A DNA stretch of 52,613 bases, taken from contig JAFZKN010000020.1 in NCBI GenBank assembly GCA_017553635.1, positions 1-52,613 of the forward strand, written 5' to 3'. Numbering within the stretch: the stretch's first letter is position 1; each line of letters starts with the position of its first letter. The notes under the pieces are model-generated. The model had not been told where the DNA came from. It did not search any database and worked only from the letters and a program-made list of their open reading frames with translations. Of this stretch, positions 34,882 through 44,691 are shown piece by piece. The translations under genes and the position numbers were made by a program. Origin of the DNA: Treponema sp. GTDB lineage: Bacteria; Spirochaetota; Spirochaetia; Treponematales; Treponemataceae.

Positions 34882-37638
34882 ATGAAAAAACTAAATTTTG
34901 TCATTTTTTTAACGGCGGTCTTTGCAGTTTTAAGCTGTGAAACAACTAAAAAGGAACCTGATACGATTCAGTCGCTCATACGGCAGGGCAAATATGAAGA
35001 AGCAAAGAGCTTTTTTACGACAAAATCAGACATCAACGAACAGGATTTGGACGGAAACACTGTCCTTCATGCTGCCGCACTGGTTAACGATGCAGACCTT
35101 GTCACATTCCTGATAATTAAGGGCGCAAACACAGAAATCAAGAACTTCGAAAGCCAGACACCTCTTATGCTTGCAATCGACAATGACTGCTTTGACAGCG
35201 CACGTTCGCTCATAAATGCAAAGGCAAATATTTTTGCACGTGACTCAGAAGGAGTTACAGCACTCGAAAAAGGCCTTGCCAAAAACGAAACCTACTACGA
35301 AATGATGATTTGCAGCACGACTTCGACTTTAAAGGACGACCAGGGAAGAACCATAATCCACTACTTTGTAAGTGACAAAAACGAAACAGCTCTCGACTAT
35401 GCAATCAAAAAGAAGCTCCCTGTAGATGAAGCAGACGAAGACGGAATTTCTCCCCTTGCACTTGCACTTTCTGATCCTGACAGCATACAGGATGCAAGAA
35501 TGGCAAACATGCTTTTACTTGCAGGAGCAAAACCAATCGGCGGAAAAACAGCTTATTTTGAAAACGCCGTTCTTTCAAGAAATTATTCTGTAACAATGAC
35601 AGACGGACAGACTCCTCTTCACATTGCTGCAATAAGAAACCATATGGGAATCGCAGAATTCCTCGTAAAAAACAATGCAGATACTTCAAGCCAGGATATA
35701 AACGGTTCAACACCGCTTCACGAAGCATGCCGCTACGGTAACATTGAAATTGCACGCTTACTTCTCGAAGCAAAATCAGACGTCAACTCCCAGGACAGTC
35801 TGTGTAAAACACCGCTTCTTTTAATTATCCCGGAAGAAAGCCGCACAGAAATTTATAAACTCCTCATCGAATACAACGCCGACGTAAACCACCGCGATAT
35901 GTACGGCGATACGATTTTCCACACAGCTGCAATGACAGATCTTAACACAGACATCCTTGAGCTTTTATTTACAGCAGGTGCTGACGTTAACATCAGAAAT
36001 AAAAAAGGTAACACTGCCCTTTCTACTGCAGTTGAACACAATTTAAGAGACCAGATAAAGTTTTATGTAAACCACGGAGCAGACATTCACGCAGAAGATT
36101 CTTCCCATACAACTCCATACATCCGTGTTTTAAATTCTACAGACGGAATGTTTGAAGCAATGGTAAATTCTTCTAATATCAATTCAGTTGATTCAGAAGG
36201 AAACACACCGCTTTTGATTGCAATTCAAAAGGATGCACCTGTTTCAAAAATAAGATACCTCATTCAGTGCGGAAGTAATGTTAATGCAAGAAACCGCGAA
36301 GGAAACTCTGCATTGTATTATGCAGTATTAAACAACAGTAAGGAAATCGGGAAGCTTCTCTTAGAAAAAAATGCAAATATTTTTTCTGCAAATACAAAAG
36401 AAATATCTCCACTTAAACTTGCACTTACTGGAACAGGTTCAGAAAATGACTGGCTTATAAACTCTTCTACAATCACTTCTACAGACGGAAGCGGAAACTC
36501 TGTCCTTCATTACGCAGCAGACTGGAAGCTTACAAAAGCCGTAAAATATCTTGTTCAAAAAGGAGCAAAGATTGACGCGCGAAACGCTAACGGTCAGACG
36601 CCTCTTTTTAATGCCGCAAAGAGTGACTCACCGACAATCATCGCTGCGCTTCTTTCAAGCGGAGCCGACATCAATACAAGAGACCAGCTTGGTTCAACGC
36701 CGCTTCATGCTGCAGTAAGATGGAATGCATTAAAAGCCGCTGCAAAATTAATTGACAGTGGACTTGATGTAAATTCTCAGAACGTTTCAGGTAAAACACC
36801 TCTTGCAGAAGCATCAGTAGAAGGCAACACAGAAATGGCACAGCTTTTACTTTCACGCGGCGCAAATCCAAATATATATGACAGCGCAGGAAGAACATCA
36901 CTTGTAGACGCAATAAAGGCTAACCAGTTGGAAAGCGTTTCGCTTCTTCTTAAAAACGGAGCTAATCCTCAAATCCAGGACATGAACGGAAGAACTCCAT
37001 ACCATGAAGCAGCAGAAAATGCAAACATCGAAATAATCACACTTTTAAGAAAAGCAAAAAGCAATCCTTTAAATCGTGATAAAGAAGGAAATACTCCACT
37101 CTCGATTGCATTTACAAAAGACAATGCCATCATAAACGCACTTTTAGGAAATGACAGAAACATTACAGACTCAGACGGAAACACTCCAGTCCACATTGCA
37201 ATAACATGTAAGGCAGGTTCAAAAATATTGACTTCGCTCATCGAAAAGGGTTATCCGTTTGATACAAGAAATTCATCAGGCTTTACACCACTTGCACTTG
37301 CTGTAATGGCAAACGAAACAGATGAAACAAACACTCTCATCGAGTATGGTGCTTCTCCTTTTGCTGAATTAAACACAAGAGGCGAAACAGTTCTTACTGT
37401 AGCATTTAAAGAGAATAACAGCGAAATGCTCGGTTATATCGTTAAATATTCTGGAAAGAAAACAGACATCAAGGGAAATACAATCCTTCACTATGCTGCA
37501 CGCTTTGCAGACAGAGCTACAGTTACAAGACTTCTTTCTCTTGGACTTGATAAAAAAGTTAAAAACTATGCCGGGGAACTTCCTTACGACATAGCGATAA
37601 GCTGGAAAAACCAGAAGATAGCAGATTTGTTAAAGTAG
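34882..37638 (+). CDS. Very large ankyrin-repeat lipoprotein
   Basis: The 918-residue protein has a lipoprotein leader ending VLSCE (Cys19), followed almost wholly by ankyrin repeats of about 33 residues (for example NGSTPLHEACRYGNIEIARL, then LGSTPLHAAVRWNALKAA); I count more than twenty. GGGAG precedes the ATG; the in-frame TTG at 34870 lies before that site. Such proteins usually act as scaffolds or protein-binding surfaces at the envelope. Nothing in the sequence names a ligand. Repeat-driven length change between strains is likely. A bidirectional terminator follows. Confidence 0.85.
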   Translation: MKKLNFVIFLTAVFAVLSCETTKKEPDTIQSLIRQGKYEEAKSFFTTKSDINEQDLDGNTVLHAAALVNDADLVTFLIIKGANTEIKNFESQTPLMLAIDNDCFDSARSLINAKANIFARDSEGVTALEKGLAKNETYYEMMICSTTSTLKDDQGRTIIHYFVSDKNETALDYAIKKKLPVDEADEDGISPLALALSDPDSIQDARMANMLLLAGAKPIGGKTAYFENAVLSRNYSVTMTDGQTPLHIAAIRNHMGIAEFLVKNNADTSSQDINGSTPLHEACRYGNIEIARLLLEAKSDVNSQDSLCKTPLLLIIPEESRTEIYKLLIEYNADVNHRDMYGDTIFHTAAMTDLNTDILELLFTAGADVNIRNKKGNTALSTAVEHNLRDQIKFYVNHGADIHAEDSSHTTPYIRVLNSTDGMFEAMVNSSNINSVDSEGNTPLLIAIQKDAPVSKIRYLIQCGSNVNARNREGNSALYYAVLNNSKEIGKLLLEKNANIFSANTKEISPLKLALTGTGSENDWLINSSTITSTDGSGNSVLHYAADWKLTKAVKYLVQKGAKIDARNANGQTPLFNAAKSDSPTIIAALLSSGADINTRDQLGSTPLHAAVRWNALKAAAKLIDSGLDVNSQNVSGKTPLAEASVEGNTEMAQLLLSRGANPNIYDSAGRTSLVDAIKANQLESVSLLLKNGANPQIQDMNGRTPYHEAAENANIEIITLLRKAKSNPLNRDKEGNTPLSIAFTKDNAIINALLGNDRNITDSDGNTPVHIAITCKAGSKILTSLIEKGYPFDTRNSSGFTPLALAVMANETDETNTLIEYGASPFAELNTRGETVLTVAFKENNSEMLGYIVKYSGKKTDIKGNTILHYAARFADRATVTRLLSLGLDKKVKNYAGELPYDIAISWKNQKIADLLK

Positions 37639-37651
37639 GCTTATAAAACTT

Positions 37652-37686
37652 AAAACCCGCACAGTTCAAAAAAGTGCGGGTTTTTT
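37652..37686. terminator. Bidirectional intrinsic terminator
   Basis: AAAACCCGCAC (37652-37662) pairs with GTGCGGGTTTT (37674-37684) over an 11-base loop, with A and T tails on both sides. It serves the converging ankyrin and TrpR-like genes. Confidence 0.88.
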
Positions 37687-37690
37687 AAGC

Positions 37691-38002
37691 TTAAGACTGG
37701 TTGTTTTTTTCTTTGTACTTTTCAAGAACGGTGCGGAATGCGCTGTCCTTTTTGTTTAATTCCTTTGAACCACGCGTAATCTTACAGAGCGACATATTGT
37801 ATTTTTTAGCAATATCGCGCTGTGTAACGCCCTTATCAATTTCCTTAACTAAAATCCATCTGTTTGCAAAATCATCCCGTTCTGCCGGCGTAAAAAGACA
37901 TTCCATGAAATTCTTCATAAAATCCCTGTCGTTGATTTCTGTAAAAATGTCCACGAGCTCTTCAAATGAGATGTTTCTGATTTCTGTATTGTTATCTTGC
38001 AT
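37691..38002 (-). CDS. TrpR/YerC-like DNA-binding repressor
   Basis: The 103-residue protein reads as a Trp repressor-family helix-turn-helix: FTPAERDDFANRWILVKEID, then GVTQRDIAKKYNMSLCKITR and a typical GSKELN turn. Members bind operators as dimers, in the TrpR group with tryptophan as co-repressor. No tryptophan gene is nearby. I start at 38002; a weak AGAT is the only site upstream, and the longer reading to 38053 overlaps the ABC gene. It is 32 bases after that gene and may be cotranscribed with it. Confidence 0.75.
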   Translation of the reverse strand: MQDNNTEIRNISFEELVDIFTEINDRDFMKNFMECLFTPAERDDFANRWILVKEIDKGVTQRDIAKKYNMSLCKITRGSKELNKKDSAFRTVLEKYKEKNNQS

Positions 38003-38034
38003 AATATCTATTTTAATACAAAAACGGTCAAAAG

Positions 38035-39009
38035 TCAAAAGCAAAACCAGCATCGAACTTTATGGCCGTCGGAGCGTTCTGTAAGCTCCGGGCATTCTTC
38101 GAAGCAGCGTTTCTGGGCCTTAGGGCATCTGTGCGCAAAAGGACAGGCTGTTTCTTTTTCGAGTGTGGTTTTTACTTCTATATTTGAATTTGTTTTAAAC
38201 ATCGTTGCAGCTTCAAATAAAAGCTTTGTATAAGGATGAAGAGCATCTTTATATAAATTAGCTGCTTCCCCCTCTTCTACAAGAACTCCGCGGTACATTA
38301 CTCCGATTTTATCGCAGAAATAACACGCAACACGAAGGTCATGCGTAATAAAAAGCATGCTGAGGTTGTTTTTCTGCCTTAACTTTGAAAGAAGCTCTAG
38401 AACCTGCGCCTGAATCGAAACATCAAGTGCAGAAACTACTTCGTCACAGATTAAAAGTGATGGATTTAGCAAAAGTCCCCTCGCGATAGAAATCCTCTGC
38501 CTCTGACCGCCTGAAAATTCTGAAGGGCGCTTTTCCAAGTCTTCTTCCTTTAAGCCTACATCAACTATTGCCTTTTTTGCTTTTTCATATAATTCCTGTT
38601 TTGAATATTTTCCAGTTGAATATTTTAATCCGTCTGTCATTACAGAAAAAACACTCATTCTCGGATTTAACGATTTTGCAGGATCCTGAAAAACATATTT
38701 TACTTTTTCCTGATATTCCTTTGTCTGCTTTTTATTTAAAAGTGAAACATCAAAAGAATTATCTCCATCATAAAAAGTTATCTTTCCGGAGGTTGCCTTA
38801 TACATTTTAATAAGAAGTCTTGCAGTTGTAGTCTTTCCGCAGCCGGACTCACCTACGATTCCGTAAGTTTCTCCTTTTTTAATGTCAAAAGAAACATTGT
38901 TTACAGCATAAACAAGCCTGTCTTTTTTTGCAAAAAAACCGGACTTTAAATCAAAGCTCTTATAAAGATTTTCTACTTTTATTAAAACTTCATCAGAATT
39001 GTTTTTCAT
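38035..39009 (-). CDS. Peptide-type ABC transporter ATPase (OppF/DppF-like)
   Basis: The 324-residue ATPase has Walker A GESGCGKTT, signature LSGGQ-like FSGGQRQR, Walker B LLICDEVVSALD and the C-terminal oligopeptide/dipeptide domain with a Cys-rich CPFAHRCPKAQKRCFEECP, typical of OppF, DppF and DdpF. It powers import through the membrane pair encoded upstream. It overlaps the upstream gene by four bases, so translation is coupled. Confidence 0.92.
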   Translation of the reverse strand: MKNNSDEVLIKVENLYKSFDLKSGFFAKKDRLVYAVNNVSFDIKKGETYGIVGESGCGKTTTARLLIKMYKATSGKITFYDGDNSFDVSLLNKKQTKEYQEKVKYVFQDPAKSLNPRMSVFSVMTDGLKYSTGKYSKQELYEKAKKAIVDVGLKEEDLEKRPSEFSGGQRQRISIARGLLLNPSLLICDEVVSALDVSIQAQVLELLSKLRQKNNLSMLFITHDLRVACYFCDKIGVMYRGVLVEEGEAANLYKDALHPYTKLLFEAATMFKTNSNIEVKTTLEKETACPFAHRCPKAQKRCFEECPELTERSDGHKVRCWFCF

Positions 39010-40943
39010 ACATTCCCTCCGTCAGAGTCTGTGTAATGCTGTCCAAACTTTACTCTTGTAGAAATAAGATGCTTTGCATAATCTGATTTCGGATTATTAA
39101 ATAATTCTTCCGGAGTTGACTGTTCTTCTATAATTCCATTATGCATTACAATGATTCTGTCACAGATGTTGGCAACAAGATCTATGTCGTGGCTTATAAA
39201 CAGAATCGAAAGATTGTGCTTTTTCTTAAGCTCTGTTAAAAGCCCTGTTATCTGCATCGAAATAGTTACATCGAGAGCCGTTGTAGGTTCGTCTGCAATG
39301 AGAACCTTACAGCCCTGCGCAAGAGCCAGGGCAATTCCGATTCTCTGGAGCTGTCCTCCCGAAAACTGATGTGGAAAGTTTAAAAGCCTGCTTTTTGGAT
39401 CAGGAAGCCCTACTTCTTCAAGCTGCTTTTCTGCTTTTGCCATCGCTTCTTCTTTTGTAATGTCGGGATTCATGTTTCTGTAAACTTCTAAAAATACATT
39501 TCCTATATTCTGAAGCGGATCAAACGACCTTCCCGGCTCCTGAAAAATAAGCGCAATCTTTTTTCCGCGGTAATCAGAAAGCTGCTTTTGAGAAAGCGAA
39601 AGTAAATCGATTCCTTCGTACATAATGTGACCGCTTATTACTGCGTTTCCAGGAAGAAGTCCCGGAATTGCGGTAGTACTTACAGATTTTCCGGAACCCG
39701 ATTCACCTACAATACCGAGTATCTCGCCATACTTTAAGTCGTAAGAAATTCCTTTGACGGCGTTTATAATGTTCAACCCTTTTAAAGTCTGAACATAAAA
39801 ATCAACTTTGACATCCTGCATCGAAAGAATTACAGATTTGTCAACAGGACGTGCTGCATCTGATTTCGAAAAATATTTTTTAAACGACGGGAATACAGCG
39901 TGATACGGATCATAATAATCGCGCAGGGCATCCCCTATAAAGTTAAACGCAAGAGTAACAAGAAGCAGAAGCCATACAGGATTTAAAAGCCACGGGAAAC
40001 GCGCAAGATTGCTTAAAGTCGAAACTTCCCTGTTAATCATTGAACCCCAGCTTACAGCAGGATCAGAAATACCAAGCCCGATATAAGAAAGAGTTGTTTC
40101 GCTCATTATAAAACCCGGAATGCTTAATGTCGTACTTACAATTAAAAGACTTGTAATCTGCGGAATAATATATTTAAAGATAATTACAAGAGAAGGAATT
40201 CCTTCAAGACTTGCATTCATTACAAACTCTTCGCGCTTAATTGCATGAATCATTCCGCGAAAGGTTCTTGCAGAGCCGGGCCATCCGACAAGGGCTAAAA
40301 TTAAAGTGATGACCATGTAAGATGTTCCGCTGTCCATTTTTGTATTTAAAAGTGAACGCAAAAATAAAATTAAATACAGTGACGGAATAAGCATAAAAAA
40401 TTCTGCGCCGCGCATCACAAGCCAGTCTGTCTTTCCGCCAAAAAATCCTGCAAGTCCCCCAAGAATTACCGCAAGAACAAGAGAAACCGCCGTTGCAACA
40501 AAACCGATTGTAAGAGATATTCTTGAACCGTAAACCATTCTCGTAAACATATCGCGTCCAAGATTGTCTGCACCGCAAAGGTAGACTGGATAAACATTTC
40601 CGTCTTTATCCGGTTCAGTTCCAAAAAGGTGAATGTCTGTTTTAATAAAACCGAGGAGCTTGTATGATTCACCATGAACAAAGAACTTTAACTTATGATT
40701 AACACCCTTTACATAAGCATAATCCCAGTTGATTCTGTTAAGGACACGCGCTTCGCGGACTTTAAATCCGTGCAATGTAAGTGTAATGTTTGCAGGATGA
40801 AAAGTATTTTCTTCAAAGGTTTTTGTCGGTGTATAAGGAGAAATAAATTCTGCAAAAATCATAAAAAGATACAGAACGGCAAGAACGATGAGAGAAGCAA
40901 ATGCAAACGGCTTTCGTTTTATGTATAAAAATTCATTTTTCAT
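39006..40943 (-). CDS. ABC transporter fusion: permease (DppC-like) joined to ATPase (DppD-like)
   Basis: The 645-residue protein fuses two normally separate subunits. Residues 1-345 are a DppC/OppC-type permease with membrane helices and the EAA-type loop around ASLEGIPSLVIIFKYIIPQI. Residues 360-645 are an ATPase with Walker A GESGSGKS, FSGGQLQR signature and Walker B VLIADEPTTALD. A linker near residues 340-365 joins them. The sequence is continuous with no frameshift. The N-terminal region has an unusually long periplasmic stretch (residues 40-115) before the main helices. Confidence 0.88.
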   Translation of the reverse strand: MKNEFLYIKRKPFAFASLIVLAVLYLFMIFAEFISPYTPTKTFEENTFHPANITLTLHGFKVREARVLNRINWDYAYVKGVNHKLKFFVHGESYKLLGFIKTDIHLFGTEPDKDGNVYPVYLCGADNLGRDMFTRMVYGSRISLTIGFVATAVSLVLAVILGGLAGFFGGKTDWLVMRGAEFFMLIPSLYLILFLRSLLNTKMDSGTSYMVITLILALVGWPGSARTFRGMIHAIKREEFVMNASLEGIPSLVIIFKYIIPQITSLLIVSTTLSIPGFIMSETTLSYIGLGISDPAVSWGSMINREVSTLSNLARFPWLLNPVWLLLLVTLAFNFIGDALRDYYDPYHAVFPSFKKYFSKSDAARPVDKSVILSMQDVKVDFYVQTLKGLNIINAVKGISYDLKYGEILGIVGESGSGKSVSTTAIPGLLPGNAVISGHIMYEGIDLLSLSQKQLSDYRGKKIALIFQEPGRSFDPLQNIGNVFLEVYRNMNPDITKEEAMAKAEKQLEEVGLPDPKSRLLNFPHQFSGGQLQRIGIALALAQGCKVLIADEPTTALDVTISMQITGLLTELKKKHNLSILFISHDIDLVANICDRIIVMHNGIIEEQSTPEELFNNPKSDYAKHLISTRVKFGQHYTDSDGGNV

Positions 40944-40954
40944 TTCTGCACCTC

Positions 40955-42016
40955 CTATTTTTCCGCACCGTATCTTATTCGAGGATCTACAACTGCAAGA
41001 AGAATGTCAGAAATTACCATTCCAAGAAGAACAAGGAAAGAAATAAGCATGCTGTTTGCAAGTACAAGATTTATATCATGCTGTAAGACTGCTTCGTAAG
41101 TAAGACGGCCTACACCGGGATATGCAAAAATAATTTCCATGATTAAAGAACCGCTGAAAAGAGAAGCAAGAAGGTTTGCACTTCCTGTAATGTAAGGATT
41201 TAACGTGTTTCTGAAAGCGTGATTTAAATAAACGCGGCGCTCAGATATTCCTCGGGCACGAAGAGCAAAAATGTAAGGCATTCCAAGCTGATCAAGCATT
41301 GTAGCCCTTATAGTGCGCATCGTTCCTCCTACCCCGCCAAGAAAAGAACACAGCAATGGTAAAAATACATGATGCATATAGCTGAACGTAAACCTTACCG
41401 GCGCTTCTTCAAAAGGAAAATCAGGATATGCCGTAACAGGAAAAACTCCCGAAATCGACGCAATCAACTGCACTAAAATCAAAAGAAGAATTCCAGGGAA
41501 AGCGTGAAAGAATAAAGCAAAAAAGCTTACTCCGACGTCAAGCTTTGTTCCGGCCTTACTTGAAAAATAAACGCCAAGCAAAAAAGAAAAGACTGTTATT
41601 AAAACAAGCGAAATTAAATTTAATAAAAGCGAATTCCATATTCTGGAAGACAGAAGAAAGCTTACGGGCGCACGCGAAATTAAACTTACTCCAAGGTCGT
41701 GCTTTACAACAACCCTGTGAAGCCACTTAAAATACTGAATGTAAAAAGGTTTATCAAGCCCGAGCTCTTCCCTTGTTTTTGCAAGCTGTTCTTCGCTAAA
41801 AACATTTTCAGCCCCGGCTTTAGAACCCGATGCCATGCCTCCCTGAGATGTTGCCATAATCTGCTGGCTCATCATCTGATCTACTATATCACCCGGAGCA
41901 AGTTCCATAAGACCAAAAAGAGCAAAGCCAAGAAGAAAAAGTAAAACAAACATCGTAATAATTCTTGAGACAATAAAATATGCAAGTGGTGCCTTTCGTT
42001 TTATTTTATTTAACAT
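40955..42016 (-). CDS. Peptide-type ABC transporter permease (DppB/OppB-like)
   Basis: The 353-residue protein has six membrane segments and the permease loop RTIRATMLDQLGMPYIFALR, typical of DppB/OppB. A periplasmic insert with a Ser/Gly/Met stretch around residues 45-70 is unusual. I start at 42016 (GGAG at correct spacing), overlapping the end of the binding-protein gene by 11 bases. It forms the membrane pair with the next gene. Confidence 0.9.
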   Translation of the reverse strand: MLNKIKRKAPLAYFIVSRIITMFVLLFLLGFALFGLMELAPGDIVDQMMSQQIMATSQGGMASGSKAGAENVFSEEQLAKTREELGLDKPFYIQYFKWLHRVVVKHDLGVSLISRAPVSFLLSSRIWNSLLLNLISLVLITVFSFLLGVYFSSKAGTKLDVGVSFFALFFHAFPGILLLILVQLIASISGVFPVTAYPDFPFEEAPVRFTFSYMHHVFLPLLCSFLGGVGGTMRTIRATMLDQLGMPYIFALRARGISERRVYLNHAFRNTLNPYITGSANLLASLFSGSLIMEIIFAYPGVGRLTYEAVLQHDINLVLANSMLISFLVLLGMVISDILLAVVDPRIRYGAEK

Positions 42017-43820
42017 AAACATGCTCCGTCATTGCTCCGTTGATATTATCAAAATAAAAATTTGTAAAATCCCATCTGTTGTTTATTGCAACAAAGCTTC
42101 TTGGACATACAAGATAAATCAATGGGCACTGTTCAAGTAAAAGCTCCTGGTATTCATCCCAGATAACTTTTGCTTTTTCTTCATCGATTGTATATGAACC
42201 TTCGTTATAAAGATAATCGATTCGTTTTTCCCATTCTGTTGCAGGTGATTTTTGAAGCGGATACCATAAATGAAGGTTTCCGTTGGAAGGCCAGACATTT
42301 GAACCCTGTGTCGGAAAAAGATTTGAACCAAGCCCGATTATAAGCGATTCCCAGTCATAAGTTGCAGTAAGCATTTCCACCATTTTCTGAAAATCTGTCT
42401 GCCTTACATTAATTTTAATTCCAACACTTTTACATTCATCAAAAATAATCTGCGCAATGTCGTTGGAAATATTTGCAGTCGATGCAATTGCAAGATCAAA
42501 TTCGACTGGACGGCCCTTACTGTCTGTCATTACACCTTCGCCGTTCTGTTTAAAACCTGCAGACTGTAAAAGAGAAACAGCCTTTGCCCTGTCGTATTTA
42601 TATTTAAGCTGAATTTTCTCATCATAAAACTGATTTCCTTCCGGAAAAATATTATACTTTGCTAGAGCAAGTCCGCGGTAAGTCTGGCTTATGATTCTGT
42701 CGCGGTTTAAAAGACAGCTCATTGCCTGGCGGAATTCTTTTTTTGTAAACCATTCGTAAAAAGGCTTGTCTTTGTTTTTCGGATTCTGATTAAACGACCA
42801 AAGCTGCGCGCCAAGTGAACCCTCTGAATTAAAAACAGTATACTGCCCCTGAGTGTTTATGATGTCAGAAAGATTTTCAGGCTGCGGAGAATAAGTTTCG
42901 AGCTTTCCCTGCAAGAACAGAAGCTTTTCTGTATTCTGGTGGTCTGCAATTATCTGACATATTTTTTTAGAACAGTACTGCGAAGCTTCGCCTTTAGAGT
43001 TCTTTTCCCAGTAATCAGGATTTCTTGTAAAAACAAGTCTCTGACCCGGAGAATATTCTGTAATGAAAAATTTTCCGCATGATGGAATTAATTTTGGATC
43101 TGTATTTATGCTGAATATATTTTTAACGCCGTCAGTTCCGTTTTTTTCGAAAGCTTCTTTATAAAGCCAGCACGGTTTTACATCTACATTCGAAGCAAGC
43201 ATCGGGTTTGCAATGATTCTTGGATAAATAAAATCAAAATGCCTGTCATCGATTTTCTTTGCCTCGATTCTTTTGTAAGAACCGTCTTTCATCATTACAA
43301 ACTGTCCGGAATATGCAGAGCTTTGAAAATCCGGATTTCCGGAAACATTGTCATACCACCACACTACATCATCTGATGTAACAGGAATTTTTTCATCCTT
43401 TCCGTAATAGCTCCAGTAAGCATCATCCCTTACCGTAAAGTGAACTGTAAGTATGTCATTTTTTTCATCAACTTCGATTTCAAAAAAGCATAGGCGTGGA
43501 ATCCATTTTTTCTTAATAAAATCATAATCGACAATATAATCTGTAAGCTGGCTCATTATTGCATTGCTGGATCCGTCGCGTTCTGCAATAAGGGCATTAA
43601 ATGTTTTTGGATCTGCGTCAATCGACGAATACCAGATTCCGCCGACTTTACCGTCACTAAAATCTTCGCCGCGGTACGGCTTTGAAACAGTTTTTTCGAT
43701 TATTTTTTCTGAATTTAAATTAACGACTTTATCGATTTCTTCTAACGTCATCTCCGGAACTTTTTTGCAGCCTGCGAAAGCCAGCAGCATCAGCACCGGT
43801 ACAATTTTTAAAACCTTCAT
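42006..43820 (-). CDS. Family 5 solute-binding lipoprotein of the ABC importer
   Basis: The 604-residue lipoprotein has a leader ending AFAGC (Cys18), the family segment DPKTFNALIAERDGSSNAIM, and later AYWSYYGKDEKIPVTSDDVV. It captures peptides or related ligands at the outer face of the membrane for the following permease and ATPases. It is the first gene of the importer operon (binding protein, permease, permease-ATPase fusion, ATPase). The ligand cannot be read from sequence. Confidence 0.88.
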   Translation of the reverse strand: MKVLKIVPVLMLLAFAGCKKVPEMTLEEIDKVVNLNSEKIIEKTVSKPYRGEDFSDGKVGGIWYSSIDADPKTFNALIAERDGSSNAIMSQLTDYIVDYDFIKKKWIPRLCFFEIEVDEKNDILTVHFTVRDDAYWSYYGKDEKIPVTSDDVVWWYDNVSGNPDFQSSAYSGQFVMMKDGSYKRIEAKKIDDRHFDFIYPRIIANPMLASNVDVKPCWLYKEAFEKNGTDGVKNIFSINTDPKLIPSCGKFFITEYSPGQRLVFTRNPDYWEKNSKGEASQYCSKKICQIIADHQNTEKLLFLQGKLETYSPQPENLSDIINTQGQYTVFNSEGSLGAQLWSFNQNPKNKDKPFYEWFTKKEFRQAMSCLLNRDRIISQTYRGLALAKYNIFPEGNQFYDEKIQLKYKYDRAKAVSLLQSAGFKQNGEGVMTDSKGRPVEFDLAIASTANISNDIAQIIFDECKSVGIKINVRQTDFQKMVEMLTATYDWESLIIGLGSNLFPTQGSNVWPSNGNLHLWYPLQKSPATEWEKRIDYLYNEGSYTIDEEKAKVIWDEYQELLLEQCPLIYLVCPRSFVAINNRWDFTNFYFDNINGAMTEHVYVK

Positions 43821-43860
43821 TCTACTATTTTATCACAATAAGCGAAGATTTTCAAAAAAG

Positions 43861-44691
43861 TTACTTCTTATTTTCAAACAGCTTTTTAAGATATACGTAC
43901 TCATAAAGGATGTCATCAAACTGGTCGTATTTAAAAATCTTATGCACTTTCGTAATGTGCCACTGCTTTATATTGTCCGTATGCGGATACGGAAGCCAGA
44001 AAAGGCGCTTAGAAAAATGGCGTACAACCGTGTGCTTCCAGAGGAATTTCTGGTCGTTAAAACGCTGCGGTAAAACCTTTTTAACTGTCGTGCTGTGCCA
44101 GAGCGCATCCTGGTCTGCAAAAATCCATTTTTTTGTTTTAATCTGATTACGCGCTTTTTCAAAAAGACCGGTTTCCCTGCATTTTTTTATGTTGAACAGA
44201 ATAACCCCGGCATTTATATAGTCAGGACGGATAAGATATTTTCCGTAATGATCAGGGCTTGCAGCATATTCGTAATTTTCTACATCTGTGTCATACAGAA
44301 GAGTAATGTCGCGGTTAAACATTATGTCACAGTCAAGGTATAAAAGCTTGTCAGGAATTCCTTTAACCATATCTGCAAAAAGTCTTATTAAAGTATATGG
44401 TGAACAGTATGCACCTTCATTAGGGCATCCGGAAAAATGTTCCATATAAAGTTTTGTAACGTCAATTTTTTTAACAGAATTCTTTTTATTATACTGCTTT
44501 GCAACAGAATCAAGATAATCGATTAATTCTTTAGAAACAGGAGTATAATCTGCTTTTAAATGAGAAACATCCATTGTAAAAACATAAAAGTTAAAAGGTT
44601 CTTTTGTCTGAGTTCTTTTAAAAATAGAAAGCATGCATGTAAGCATTCCGTCAAAGACTTTAGAATTTCCTGCAAAAAGAATATTAATCAT
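43861..44691 (-). CDS. Glycosyltransferase family 8
   Basis: The 276-residue protein fits GT8: an N-terminal NILFAGNSKVFDG, the metal-binding DxD in LLYLDCDIMFN, and INAGVILFNIKK. Members transfer glucose or galactose from a UDP-sugar to lipids, polysaccharide or lipooligosaccharide. It ends a four-gene operon and its start overlaps the acyltransferase gene by eight bases. Acceptor unknown. Confidence 0.88.
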   Translation of the reverse strand: MINILFAGNSKVFDGMLTCMLSIFKRTQTKEPFNFYVFTMDVSHLKADYTPVSKELIDYLDSVAKQYNKKNSVKKIDVTKLYMEHFSGCPNEGAYCSPYTLIRLFADMVKGIPDKLLYLDCDIMFNRDITLLYDTDVENYEYAASPDHYGKYLIRPDYINAGVILFNIKKCRETGLFEKARNQIKTKKWIFADQDALWHSTTVKKVLPQRFNDQKFLWKHTVVRHFSKRLFWLPYPHTDNIKQWHITKVHKIFKYDQFDDILYEYVYLKKLFENKK

